Source: Luteibaculum sp964627445
Lineage (GTDB): Bacteria; Bacteroidota; Bacteroidia; Flavobacteriales_D; Luteibaculaceae
Direction: 5' to 3'
Assembly (NCBI GenBank): GCA_964627445.1
Contig: CAZVJF010000005.1
Span: 213,702-277,701, forward strand
DNA: 64,000 nucleotides
The notes beneath the pieces are model-generated. The model worked only from the letters and a program-made list of their open reading frames with translations. It had not been told where the DNA came from and did no database searches. The first letter of the stretch is position 1, and every line of letters starts with the position of its first letter. Shown piece by piece: positions 45,916-54,572 of this stretch. The position numbers and the translations under genes were made by a program.

Positions 45916-48150
45916 TTAATCGCAACAACCTATACTCTTCACTATCTCTATCTGCCGGGTTACTGACTTTACCTCTTGGCATCCATTGGCATTTATCTCT
46001 AGACTTACCTGGTAAATATCTGGGTACGCAAATTCATAATCTATATAATTACTACTACTATTTATCAGGAAGACAACTTCATTCAAACTATTTTTAATAA
46101 CCCACTCATAGTAGCATGTATTACAACTCGGAAAACTATTACACTGAAATCTATAGTCTAACCCTGAACCGTTTTGATCTAAAAAGGTTATATCCACTGT
46201 AGGTTGTCCATCAAATCCGCGATAATAAAATGGTATGTCATAGCTCCTTTCACATGAAGGGTGGGGCCCATTGTTTAATGTTATGGTAGCATAGTTTTCG
46301 TTCCAAGGGAAATTATCTACAGTAATGCTATTATTAGCCACAAATCCTTTAGGTCCCAAGTCTTGAAAAGCAATGTCATCATAATTACCATTAAGCAAAT
46401 CCACCGTATGCGGTGTTTCACAAACGCCATAAGGCCCTACCTGCCATAAAGGATAACGTTCCCCGTTTGCGTACCGGAAATACGGAATATCTTCCAGGCT
46501 AAATACAACCTCAGAATACACCGTGCCATTATCCTGGCAACGTGGGTCTGCATAGCATTCTGCCGCAATTCGGTACTCACCGTAGTATTCCTCATCGAAT
46601 AGATAAACAAATGATTCAGCTTCTTCACAATTATTACATAAACGGACCTTTTTTCCCTTTTCGTTAACAAAGCTGATCCTCGCAGGAACATTAAGCTTTA
46701 CATAAAAACGTTCTGAATTTAACGTTGGGAGTTCATCAACATCCACACATTGCTTCTCAGGTCCAGAATATTCCAGTATTTCAAGTTTTTTCGTAGCGAC
46801 TAAAAGCATATCCATACCTATAGAGGTAATGGGCTGGTCTTCATATGGGCAATCCGCTATATTTTCTATCGACAAATCAACTTTAACCATCAGTTCCCCT
46901 TCATCGGTTAACGTTTGTTTAATATCTGGAGTAATAGCGTATCGAAATGTATTCTCACCTATATGTGTAATATTTGGATGATCACTCGGCCTACCTAAAT
47001 AAAATTTACCGGGGCCACTAAAAAAAAACTCTACGAATTGATCTTCTTCCAAATCCACAAGGACTTGTTTATTGTCATCATAAAAATGATAGAAACCATA
47101 CCCTCCCAAATCAATTGGAGTCTTTATGGGGTAAACCACTTCGCCAATGGAGGTTCTCGCGGTAAGTTGGTTAGACCGAATATCCTTCGAAACCAAACAA
47201 CCCGGTCTATAAAAATCTAAATAAATGGGCACTTTACCATTAACCTGCTTATTTACTACAACAATCTCGAACTCACCTGTACGGTTCCCAACACAACTTC
47301 CATTACTTGGGTCGCAAGGAAAAACCGTAAGATCCGTATTGAAATAGGTTTTATCAGGATACGGATCCTGATACCACTTATCGTCTGGATCACCATCCAT
47401 TTCCCAGGCACCGTTCTTGTATTCCCAGGTATTCCCTCCGGTAAGACGAAAGTCACAACCATCAGAATGTATCGCAACATTGGGTTCCCCATCTACGCGA
47501 AAGAACAAACGATTACTGAAATCGTAAGTCATTTTTTCTCCAAGTTGCCTAAACGCTGTAATATTATCTTGTGTTAAGTAGCCCAGAGGCCCGATAGGCG
47601 TAATGGAAAATTCGGTAGCACCTGCACTCTTAAAGAAATGAAAACCCATGAAAAAATCAGATTCCTCTTTCGAACGAATCATTACTTCAAAATCCCACGC
47701 CGCATCAACATTCGGACCGCTATCTGAAAATGGAATCGCTTTGTAGTTTAGCTTAAAACGCGCTAACACATCCCTCTTATTCCCGCTGCCACAATCATAT
47801 AGTATCGGATTTAAAACGTCGGGTGTTAGCTCAACACCTGCCTGAGCAACAGTTAAAACCCCATCCGCATCTTGCTCAAACGCCCCCGATGACGACCATG
47901 GTATGGAATTAGGGTTCTCTGGATTACCCACAACAAACTTCCGCGGAATAGCCCAAAAAGAAGACCCACCAACATCTTCAGGATTTCCATAACCATTATA
48001 TCGATCATGTGCTACTGGCGTACTACATCCAATACAATCCTGACCTTGAACTTGGTTCGGTAAAATCAAAGAACCGCTAAGAAACAGCAGAACGGTTCTG
48101 CAGATTAAGCCCGCAGCTATCATGTAATTCGACATAGGTATTCGGAGCAT
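45916..48150 (-). CDS. Cys-rich secreted protein with PKD-like C-terminus (744 aa), cassette B
   Basis: Paralogue of the 722-aa protein of cassette A. A signal peptide ends near NQVQGQ and the mature protein starts DCIGC. Conserved Cys pairs (RLCNNC, AECYADPRC, CNSFPSCNTC) and the ending EIVKSIGCC match. The C-terminal ~90 residues look PKD/Ig-like. A Met at 48135 is an alternative start. It is the first gene of the cassette, 22 bp before the YD gene. Function unknown; a fixed partner of the YD protein is likely from conserved order. Confidence 0.87.
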   Translation of the reverse strand: MLRIPMSNYMIAAGLICRTVLLFLSGSLILPNQVQGQDCIGCSTPVAHDRYNGYGNPEDVGGSSFWAIPRKFVVGNPENPNSIPWSSSGAFEQDADGVLTVAQAGVELTPDVLNPILYDCGSGNKRDVLARFKLNYKAIPFSDSGPNVDAAWDFEVMIRSKEESDFFMGFHFFKSAGATEFSITPIGPLGYLTQDNITAFRQLGEKMTYDFSNRLFFRVDGEPNVAIHSDGCDFRLTGGNTWEYKNGAWEMDGDPDDKWYQDPYPDKTYFNTDLTVFPCDPSNGSCVGNRTGEFEIVVVNKQVNGKVPIYLDFYRPGCLVSKDIRSNQLTARTSIGEVVYPIKTPIDLGGYGFYHFYDDNKQVLVDLEEDQFVEFFFSGPGKFYLGRPSDHPNITHIGENTFRYAITPDIKQTLTDEGELMVKVDLSIENIADCPYEDQPITSIGMDMLLVATKKLEILEYSGPEKQCVDVDELPTLNSERFYVKLNVPARISFVNEKGKKVRLCNNCEEAESFVYLFDEEYYGEYRIAAECYADPRCQDNGTVYSEVVFSLEDIPYFRYANGERYPLWQVGPYGVCETPHTVDLLNGNYDDIAFQDLGPKGFVANNSITVDNFPWNENYATITLNNGPHPSCERSYDIPFYYRGFDGQPTVDITFLDQNGSGLDYRFQCNSFPSCNTCYYEWVIKNSLNEVVFLINSSSNYIDYEFAYPDIYQVSLEINANGCQEVKSVTRQIEIVKSIGCCD

Positions 48151-48186
48151 TTGAGATACTTTTGAAGGCGCTAAAAGTATTTAGCA

Positions 48187-48230
48187 AATTTTTGTTAAGC
48201 AAATTTTTTTGAGATTTTTTGTTTAGTTTT
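48187..48230 (-). promoter_or_regulatory. Shared upstream element of cassette B
   Basis: AATTTTTGTTAAGCAAA (plus strand, 48187-48203) and GTTTAG at 48221-48226, with the same 17-bp gap as the element before cassette A (16166-16212). The surrounding sequence differs between copies, so the match is more than general similarity. Confidence 0.5.
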
Positions 48231-48784
48231 TCTCTATTCGTCTTTTTATATGCCTTTTAATCCAGTCTTTATAAAGGATGTTAATATTACGTTAACATGC
48301 GGTGAATCAAAAAACTAAAAGAGTTACCCGCAAATCCTCGTAAAAATGCTCCTTGAAAAAAGTACGTTTGAAAAGCTTGTCCACAAGCAAAAAACCACGA
48401 ATAAAAAATTAACGTGACAGAAAACAGCCTACAAAATGTAACGCTTAACTATATAAGTACTACTAGTGAAGTCTAGTCCTTAATCTAATGCTTATTTAGA
48501 TTACCTGGTACAAACCAGAAGGTAACCTCAACGACAAAAAGCACCCCTAGAATAACTCTTGCTGCGTTGAAACTGAGGTATAATATTTACCGGTCTTACA
48601 AGGTTTGTCACTACCAGAGACAGCGATAAGGCCCCTTTCTTACCAATTAGTTTAAGATACCTCAGGAGCGGAGGTCTAGTGGTATTTCTTATCGTTGCAT
48701 TTTTCTGATGACAGGCCAAGGTAAAGAGGTCCCAAAGCAATAATTGCCGGAAAATGATTAGGCCTAAAGTACGCCTCCCAAGTT
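48231..48784. other. Border region without an intact gene
   Basis: About 550 bp with no convincing intact gene. On the minus strand near 48547-48640 a short frame (SGSDKPCKTGKYYTSVSTQ, ending QELF) reads like the tail of a lost gene. The rest is AT-rich. The region separates cassette B from ordinary chromosome genes. Confidence 0.45.
48375..48388 (-). terminator. Small hairpin, possible minus-strand terminator
   Basis: GCTTGT-CC-ACAAGC, followed on the minus strand by TTTTC. It could end transcripts coming from the decayed genes to the right, before cassette B. Confidence 0.25.
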
Positions 48785-49006
48785 CTACGCATACCGATCA
48801 ATGACCAAGCCCTTGTAGTGGTTATACACCTCCGCCAACTGCTTTTCAGATATGGTACTTTTCGGGTTCTGCAATAAGTATATACTGGTTTCTTTGCTAC
48901 TGTAGTGCTTCCAAGAACTCGGATTAAAGTATTTGGCCGCGAGCATGCCATAAACAACAAAACGCTTAGTAGCAGTTTAACTGTCTTCCTTAAATGGCCG
49001 AGGAAA
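48785..49006 (-). pseudogene. Remnant of a small lipoprotein gene (frameshifted)
   Basis: One frame encodes LRKTVKLLLSVLLFMACS, a lipoprotein signal peptide with lipobox FMAC. The text then continues sensibly only in another frame (AAKYFNPSSWKHYSSKETS ... NHYKGLVIDRYA, stop at 48785). Adding one base near 48939-48943 would rejoin them. No ATG/GTG/TTG start is visible upstream, so the 5' end is also damaged. Product family not recognised. Confidence 0.5.
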
Positions 49007-49102
49007 TCCTAGAAAAATAAAATTTCAATGGGGCTTCTCTTTGTCCAAAAAGCTCTTTGCTATTACGACAACCGTGTTTAACACTTTAAGCGGGTTATTG
49101 AC

Positions 49103-49487
49103 TCAAACCAGCCTACCAAATTTGATCAAATCACTGCTTCTGCTGTCTTTGGCCAAATAGAATGTCACTTCAACAAAATCATGCTCGCGCTCTATAAAAT
49201 CGACATGGTAAATGAAATACGGATCAGCAGTAAACTTAAAAACCCGAGACCGCTCCCCTTTTATAGAGGTTCGTGTTCCTAAGTTAGCGTAAGGATAATG
49301 ATCAATCAAAAATAAATCGGGCGTCTTTAGGGCGGTTATTCAAAACCTCCTGCTTGGTTAATTGCCTCAAAGCAGGATTGTAACCTACAGGTGCTACAAA
49401 TACCATGGCCTTCAACTCCTTGTTGTGGTCGAACTTTTTTATCAAATGAATATGGTTTCCCGATGACATGGAAGGTTTCTTTCCCAT
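49103..49487 (-). pseudogene. Small gene split by a single-base frameshift
   Basis: The first part (MGKKPSMSSGNHIHLIKKF ... QLTKQEVLNNR) starts with ATG at 49487. The second part (LKTPDLFLIDHYPYANLGT ... SDLIKFGRLV) is in another frame and ends at 49103. Removing one G of the GGG at 49330-49332 (plus strand) joins them into one ~128-aa protein. No family recognised; the second half is rich in aromatic and charged residues. It could be a true pseudogene or a sequencing error in a short homopolymer. Confidence 0.6.
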
Positions 49488-49692
49488 AAATGCAAAGATA
49501 ATCGATTTAGCGCGATCTATGCGCTGGTGTTTGCACCCAAGTAGTTTACTAGACCACGACTAATAAATCCAGCCAAATGGATATACCAACTGAAAAAACT
49601 AAAAACTTGTAGCCTATAATCCACAATAGCAATTCAGTTCGTTCCATCCCATGGCTTCCTGCAATTCTCCTATTTTCGCGCAAAATTTAGGC

Positions 49693-51396
49693 ATGCGTAT
49701 TTTCATTTTGGTCTTTATTCTTTTGGGTGTAATGGCTTCTGGTAGCATAGCAGCTCAAGACTACCTTCCCCCGCTCAACATCCCCTTGGTGTTGTCGGGC
49801 AACTTTGGAGAAATACGCAGCAACCACTTCCACACGGGCTTGGATATCAAAACCCAGGGACGCACCGGACTGCCCGTGGTGAGCATTGCCGATGGCGAGG
49901 TGGTGCGCATCAAAGTATCGCCCTACGGCTATGGCCTGGCCCTATACATAAAGCACCCCGATGGAAACACCAGCGTTTACGGCCATTTAGACCGCTTTGC
50001 CCCCGATATTGCCGCCTGGGTAGAAGACCAGCAGTACCAAAAAGAAAGCTTTGCGCTCAACCTCTATCCGCAAGCGGGTCAGTTTCCGGTAAAGCAGGGC
50101 CAGGAAATAGGAAAAAGCGGCAACAGCGGTTCTTCGGGTGGGCCGCACCTGCACTTCGAAATTCGCGATACGCGAACCGAGGAGCCGCTAAACCCCCAGC
50201 AGTTTGGCTTTAAGATTAACGACAGCACCCTGCCCAGTGTATATGGTTTGCAGGTAGAAGCCATGGACGAAGGCAGCCACGTGAATGGCAAGGGCCAGGA
50301 CAATTTTTCTATGGGTGGAAGCTATGGCAACTACGCCCTAAAAAACGGAGAAACCATTACCGCCAACGGCAACATTGCCTTCTCCTTGCACACCATAGAC
50401 CGCTACGATGACGCCAACAACAAATGCGGTATTTATAGCATCGTGTTTGTTGCGGCAGGTGACACGCTCTACCAAGTACAGTTCGATCGCCTAAATTTCA
50501 GCACCAACCGCTACATCAACGCCCACATCAATTATCCACTCTACAGCACCTATAAAAAACATTACCACCGGCTGCATCAGGTAAAAAACAATGCGCTAGC
50601 CATATATCCTACCTTAAAAAACAAGGGCGTATTGGCGTGCACCGAAGACAAAGAAATCCCCGTATCCATTACTGTTTGGGACTGGATGGGCAACCAAAGC
50701 CAGCTCAACTTTACGGTAAACAGCACCAGCGAGCAAAAGCTGCGCGCACTGCCTGCCACGCCTTACCAACAGCGCGTAAAATGCATGGAGCAATTTGAGT
50801 GGAAATCGGAAATGGCTACCGTAAGCATACCGGCCGCTACCTTATACTACGATGCCGAGTTGGATTTTAAAAGCGAAATCCGGGAGGATGGCCTACCCGA
50901 GCTTACCGTAGGCAACGATAAATTTGCCGCCCAAAAAGCCTTTACCCTGCGGTTAAAAATTCCCGAAGCGCTGTTGCCCTACCAAGAAAACCTGTATTTG
51001 GGAAAAGTGGCGGCAAATGACCGCATTTACCCCGACAATACCGGCGATGTAGTGAATGGATGGTTTACCGCAAAAAACAGAGAATTTGGCACATATACGC
51101 TAGCGCTAGACACCATAGCCCCCAGCGTGCGCGCTTTTAACCTCAGCGATGGAAAAACCGTACGCAATGGCAACCGACTGCGCTTCCGCATCAAAGATGG
51201 CGGTGCCGGCATAGATAGCTACAACCTGTATATTGATGACCAATGGGCTTTGGCCACATACGATTTTCGTACAGGAGCCGTTACGCATACGTTTGATAGT
51301 AACCGCGTTACCGCAGGAGACCATGTGTTAAAACTTGTTGTGACGGATAAGCTGGGGAATACAGAAACGCTTTCGTATTCGATCACCAGCTATTAA
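49693..51396 (+). CDS. M23 (LytM) family peptidase
   Basis: The start at 49693 (MRIFILVFILLG) gives a signal peptide; the longer frame from 49651 adds 14 residues of no signal character. The LytM domain is at about residues 30-160, with the zinc motifs HFHTGLDI and HLHFE intact and GHL between them, so the enzyme should be active on peptidoglycan cross-bridges. The ~400-residue C-terminal part is beta-rich and of unknown role. TATTTTCG at 49671-49678 could be its -7 element. It probably forms an operon with the next two genes. Confidence 0.88.
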   Translation: MRIFILVFILLGVMASGSIAAQDYLPPLNIPLVLSGNFGEIRSNHFHTGLDIKTQGRTGLPVVSIADGEVVRIKVSPYGYGLALYIKHPDGNTSVYGHLDRFAPDIAAWVEDQQYQKESFALNLYPQAGQFPVKQGQEIGKSGNSGSSGGPHLHFEIRDTRTEEPLNPQQFGFKINDSTLPSVYGLQVEAMDEGSHVNGKGQDNFSMGGSYGNYALKNGETITANGNIAFSLHTIDRYDDANNKCGIYSIVFVAAGDTLYQVQFDRLNFSTNRYINAHINYPLYSTYKKHYHRLHQVKNNALAIYPTLKNKGVLACTEDKEIPVSITVWDWMGNQSQLNFTVNSTSEQKLRALPATPYQQRVKCMEQFEWKSEMATVSIPAATLYYDAELDFKSEIREDGLPELTVGNDKFAAQKAFTLRLKIPEALLPYQENLYLGKVAANDRIYPDNTGDVVNGWFTAKNREFGTYTLALDTIAPSVRAFNLSDGKTVRNGNRLRFRIKDGGAGIDSYNLYIDDQWALATYDFRTGAVTHTFDSNRVTAGDHVLKLVVTDKLGNTETLSYSITSY

Positions 51397-51413
51397 TGCC
51401 TTATTTTAGCCCA

Positions 51414-52058
51414 ATGCCACTAAAATATTTCTTTAGCATCGCTATGCTCCTTTGCAGTGTTTTGGTATTGGGCCAAGACGACACCGGCAACGAGGACAAC
51501 GTCATTCAATTTTCGGGTATTGTAGTTACCGGAGACTCGCTACGCGCCGTACCGTTTACCAACGTAGTTATTGCCAACAAAGGCCTGGGGACCACCACAG
51601 ACTATTACGGTTATTTCTCTTTTGCAGCCGAGTTGGGCGACAGCATTATCTTCTCTTCGGTGGGATATAAGCGCTCGGGATTCCAAATACCAGATACCTT
51701 AGAAGGCGACAAGTATAGCGTGGTACAAGTGTTGAATAGCGACACGGTAATGTTAGACGAAACGGTAATTTACCCCTGGCCGAGCCGAGAGGAGTTTAAA
51801 GACGCCTTTCTGGCGCTTAACCTTCCCGATGACGACATCTCCAGAGCCGAGAAAAACTTAGACCCCGATGTGCTGTACCGAAAAATGATGAACATGCCCA
51901 TGGACGGCCTGGCCAACTTTAAGTACAACATGCAGCAAAAGCAAAAGCAACTGTATTACACCGGGCAGGCGCCTCCTATACAGCTACTAAATCCCATTGC
52001 TTGGGCACAGTTTTTTAAAGCCTGGAAAGAAGGCAAGTTTAAACGGCAAAAAAGATAA
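51414..52058 (+). CDS. Carboxypeptidase-regulatory-like domain protein
   Basis: A signal peptide (ending LVLGQ) and one CarboxypepD_reg-like beta domain (FSGIVVTGDSLRAVPFTNV ... DYYGYFSFAA ... SVGYKRS), then a helical, basic C-terminal third. An earlier ATG at 51396, overlapping the M23 stop, would add six residues. Such proteins are common in Bacteroidota next to TonB receptors. Exact role unknown. Confidence 0.78.
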   Translation: MPLKYFFSIAMLLCSVLVLGQDDTGNEDNVIQFSGIVVTGDSLRAVPFTNVVIANKGLGTTTDYYGYFSFAAELGDSIIFSSVGYKRSGFQIPDTLEGDKYSVVQVLNSDTVMLDETVIYPWPSREEFKDAFLALNLPDDDISRAEKNLDPDVLYRKMMNMPMDGLANFKYNMQQKQKQLYYTGQAPPIQLLNPIAWAQFFKAWKEGKFKRQKR

Positions 52059-52064
52059 GGCCTA

Positions 52065-54572
52065 GTGCAATTCTCATTTCGCGGTCTGCTCGCCGCTGGT
52101 ATTCTTTTTTACAGCACGCTTAGCTTTGCGCAGCATACCCTGCAGGGCACCGTTACCGATCCCGTCAACAACCCCATACCGGGAGCGCTGATTGTAGTTA
52201 ACGATAGCCTTCGTGTAGCTTCGGAGCAGGATGGATCTTACGTCCTCCCAAACATCCAACCGAAAAAAGCCACCCTAATGGCGCGGCATGCGGGCTACCA
52301 AACCTTTACCCAAAGCATAAACCTCACCGACTCGGTAACTACCTTCAACATTGTGCTGCGCTATTTGGAGCTTAAAACCGTAGAAATTACCGAGCGCGCT
52401 CGTACCGACAACCTTCAAAAACTTTCTAGTAAAGACATTGGCAACGTACCTACCGCCAGTGGCGATTTTATTCAAAACGTATTGGGAGCCCAGGCGGGAG
52501 TGGCTATTAACAACGAGCTTACGGCATCCTACTCGGTGCGTGGAGGATCGTATGACGAAAACCTGGTGTACGTAAACGGCATCCAAGTGTACCGCCCATT
52601 TTTAGTGCGCGCAGGCCAGCAAGAAGGGCTAAGCTTTGTAAACTCTGCTTTGGTAGACAACATTCAGTTTTCTGCGGGTGGATTTGCTGCCCGCTACGGA
52701 GACAAAATGTCTTCGGTATTAGACATTACCTATAAAAAACCAGACAGCCTGGAAGGCGAGGTTAGCCTAGGATTGATGGGAACCAACCTGGCCCTGGGAA
52801 ACGCCAGTAAAAACGGCAAATGGACCTACATTGGCGGGGTACGCTTTCAATCGAATGCGCTGCTACTGGGCAGCCTGGAAACCAAAGGCGAGTACCAGCC
52901 GCAGTTTTGGGATGCCCAAACCTACATTACCCACAAAATTTCCGACAAAACCGAGCTTAGCCTGCTAGGAGTATACTCCAGCAACCGCTTTCGATTTGTA
53001 CCCACAACGCGTACCACCGAGTTTGGCGGATTTGCACAAACCTTACGCTTTACAGTGTTTTTTGATGGCAAGGAAGAAAGCAAACAGCAGTCGGGTACCG
53101 CAGCGCTCAACCTCACGCACCGCTTTACGGATAAACTGCGCACCGAAACCACCGTATCGCACTACGCTACCTACCAGCAAGAAAACTTTGACATTGTAGG
53201 CCAGTACAGGCTGGATGAAACCAACCGCGACTTTGGTTCCGATGACTTTGGCGATGTGGTGCGCAACCTGGGTGTGGGAGGCTTTTTAAACCATGCCCGC
53301 AACTACATTATTGGCAACGTTACCAACTTTCAGTCGCGCTTGTTTTGGCAAACCGGCCTGCACTACATCCGTGCTGGCGCAACCTACTCGCTAGAAAACT
53401 TTGACGAACAGTGGCGCGAGTATCAGTACATTGATTCTGCCGATTACTCCCTTCCCAGAAACCCCAACACGGTAGAGGTATTTGATAACATACGAGCCGA
53501 AAACCGCGTCAACACCCAGCGCTTGCAGTTGTTTGTAGAAGATGAGGTTCGGCTGGATTTTGACAACGAAACGGCCATCGCGTTTAACGCTGGTGTACGA
53601 GCGCACTACTACCAATATACGGATCAATGGGTGGGCGGTCCACGTGCCAGTATTGCCTACTACCCCAATAAAAAGGTACCGCTAAACGATAGCATTACGG
53701 TAAAACGCGACATTGTTTGGCGCCTCTCTGGGGGGATGTATTACCAACCCCCTTTATACCGCGAGCTGCGCGGCATACAAGGTAACCTGGTTCCCGATAT
53801 CGAGGCGCAACGCTCCATCCACGCAGTGTTGAGTTTAAACTACGGGCTTTTTATGTGGAATCGTCCGTTTAAGCTGATTTCGGAGCTGTATTACAAAACC
53901 TACGACAACCTCATTCCCTACGAATTAGAAAACGTTCGGATACGCTACTACGGAGAAAACAGCGCTGTAGGCTTTGCCCGCGGCTTTGATATGAAACTGC
54001 ACGGTGAGTTTGTGAAAGGCCTGGAGTCTTGGGTTAGCATTGGTTTGTTGGATACGCAGGAAGACATCCTCAACGATGTAGAGCGCATTTTCCTAAACAC
54101 CGATGGCGATACCATATACTCTTTTACCCGCAACCGCGAGGTAGACTCTGTTATTACCAACCAGCCAGGATTCATTCCCCGCCCTACCGACCAGCGCTTT
54201 CGTTTTGGACTGCACTTTAAGGACGAAATGCCTGGTTTTGAAGACTTTACCGTACAGCTAAGCTTTTTATACGGTACGCCCCTACCCTTTGGTCCACCCG
54301 ATTTTAACCGCTTTCGAGATACCTTGCGTACCACTTCGTACAAGCGGGTAGACATCGGCTTTAGCAAAGAATTTATAGATCCTACCAAACCTCCCAAAGG
54401 TTTTCTGGGCCACTTTAAAAGCCTAAAGTTTAGTGTATTGGTACTGAATGTTTTGGATGCGCAAAACATTGTAAACAGCACCTGGATACGCGATGTGAGT
54501 GGTGGCCAATATGGCGTACCCAACTACCTTACGCGTAGGTTGGTCAACCTACAACTCACTGGGACTTTCTAG
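52065..54572 (+). CDS. TonB-dependent outer-membrane receptor
   Basis: An 835-aa protein with a GTG start, a signal peptide (ending LSFAQ), an N-terminal CarboxypepD_reg domain (LQGTVTDPVNNPIPGALIVV), a plug domain (GDFIQNVLGAQAGVA ... YSVRGGSYDENLVYVNG) and a beta-barrel. It is 6 bp after the preceding gene. Substrate unknown; no SusD-like gene is adjacent, so a glycan-uptake role is not supported. Its last 24 bp overlap the convergent glycosyltransferase gene. Confidence 0.92.
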   Translation: MQFSFRGLLAAGILFYSTLSFAQHTLQGTVTDPVNNPIPGALIVVNDSLRVASEQDGSYVLPNIQPKKATLMARHAGYQTFTQSINLTDSVTTFNIVLRYLELKTVEITERARTDNLQKLSSKDIGNVPTASGDFIQNVLGAQAGVAINNELTASYSVRGGSYDENLVYVNGIQVYRPFLVRAGQQEGLSFVNSALVDNIQFSAGGFAARYGDKMSSVLDITYKKPDSLEGEVSLGLMGTNLALGNASKNGKWTYIGGVRFQSNALLLGSLETKGEYQPQFWDAQTYITHKISDKTELSLLGVYSSNRFRFVPTTRTTEFGGFAQTLRFTVFFDGKEESKQQSGTAALNLTHRFTDKLRTETTVSHYATYQQENFDIVGQYRLDETNRDFGSDDFGDVVRNLGVGGFLNHARNYIIGNVTNFQSRLFWQTGLHYIRAGATYSLENFDEQWREYQYIDSADYSLPRNPNTVEVFDNIRAENRVNTQRLQLFVEDEVRLDFDNETAIAFNAGVRAHYYQYTDQWVGGPRASIAYYPNKKVPLNDSITVKRDIVWRLSGGMYYQPPLYRELRGIQGNLVPDIEAQRSIHAVLSLNYGLFMWNRPFKLISELYYKTYDNLIPYELENVRIRYYGENSAVGFARGFDMKLHGEFVKGLESWVSIGLLDTQEDILNDVERIFLNTDGDTIYSFTRNREVDSVITNQPGFIPRPTDQRFRFGLHFKDEMPGFEDFTVQLSFLYGTPLPFGPPDFNRFRDTLRTTSYKRVDIGFSKEFIDPTKPPKGFLGHFKSLKFSVLVLNVLDAQNIVNSTWIRDVSGGQYGVPNYLTRRLVNLQLTGTF

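Noticed and set aside
1..48150. T9SS C-terminal sorting domains on the large secreted proteins.
   Set aside because: The C-termini seen (YGFQKE, KSIGCC, and the HExxH tip followed by VYGIDD) do not show the usual sorting-domain pattern; the C-terminus of the partial cassette A protein is outside the window.
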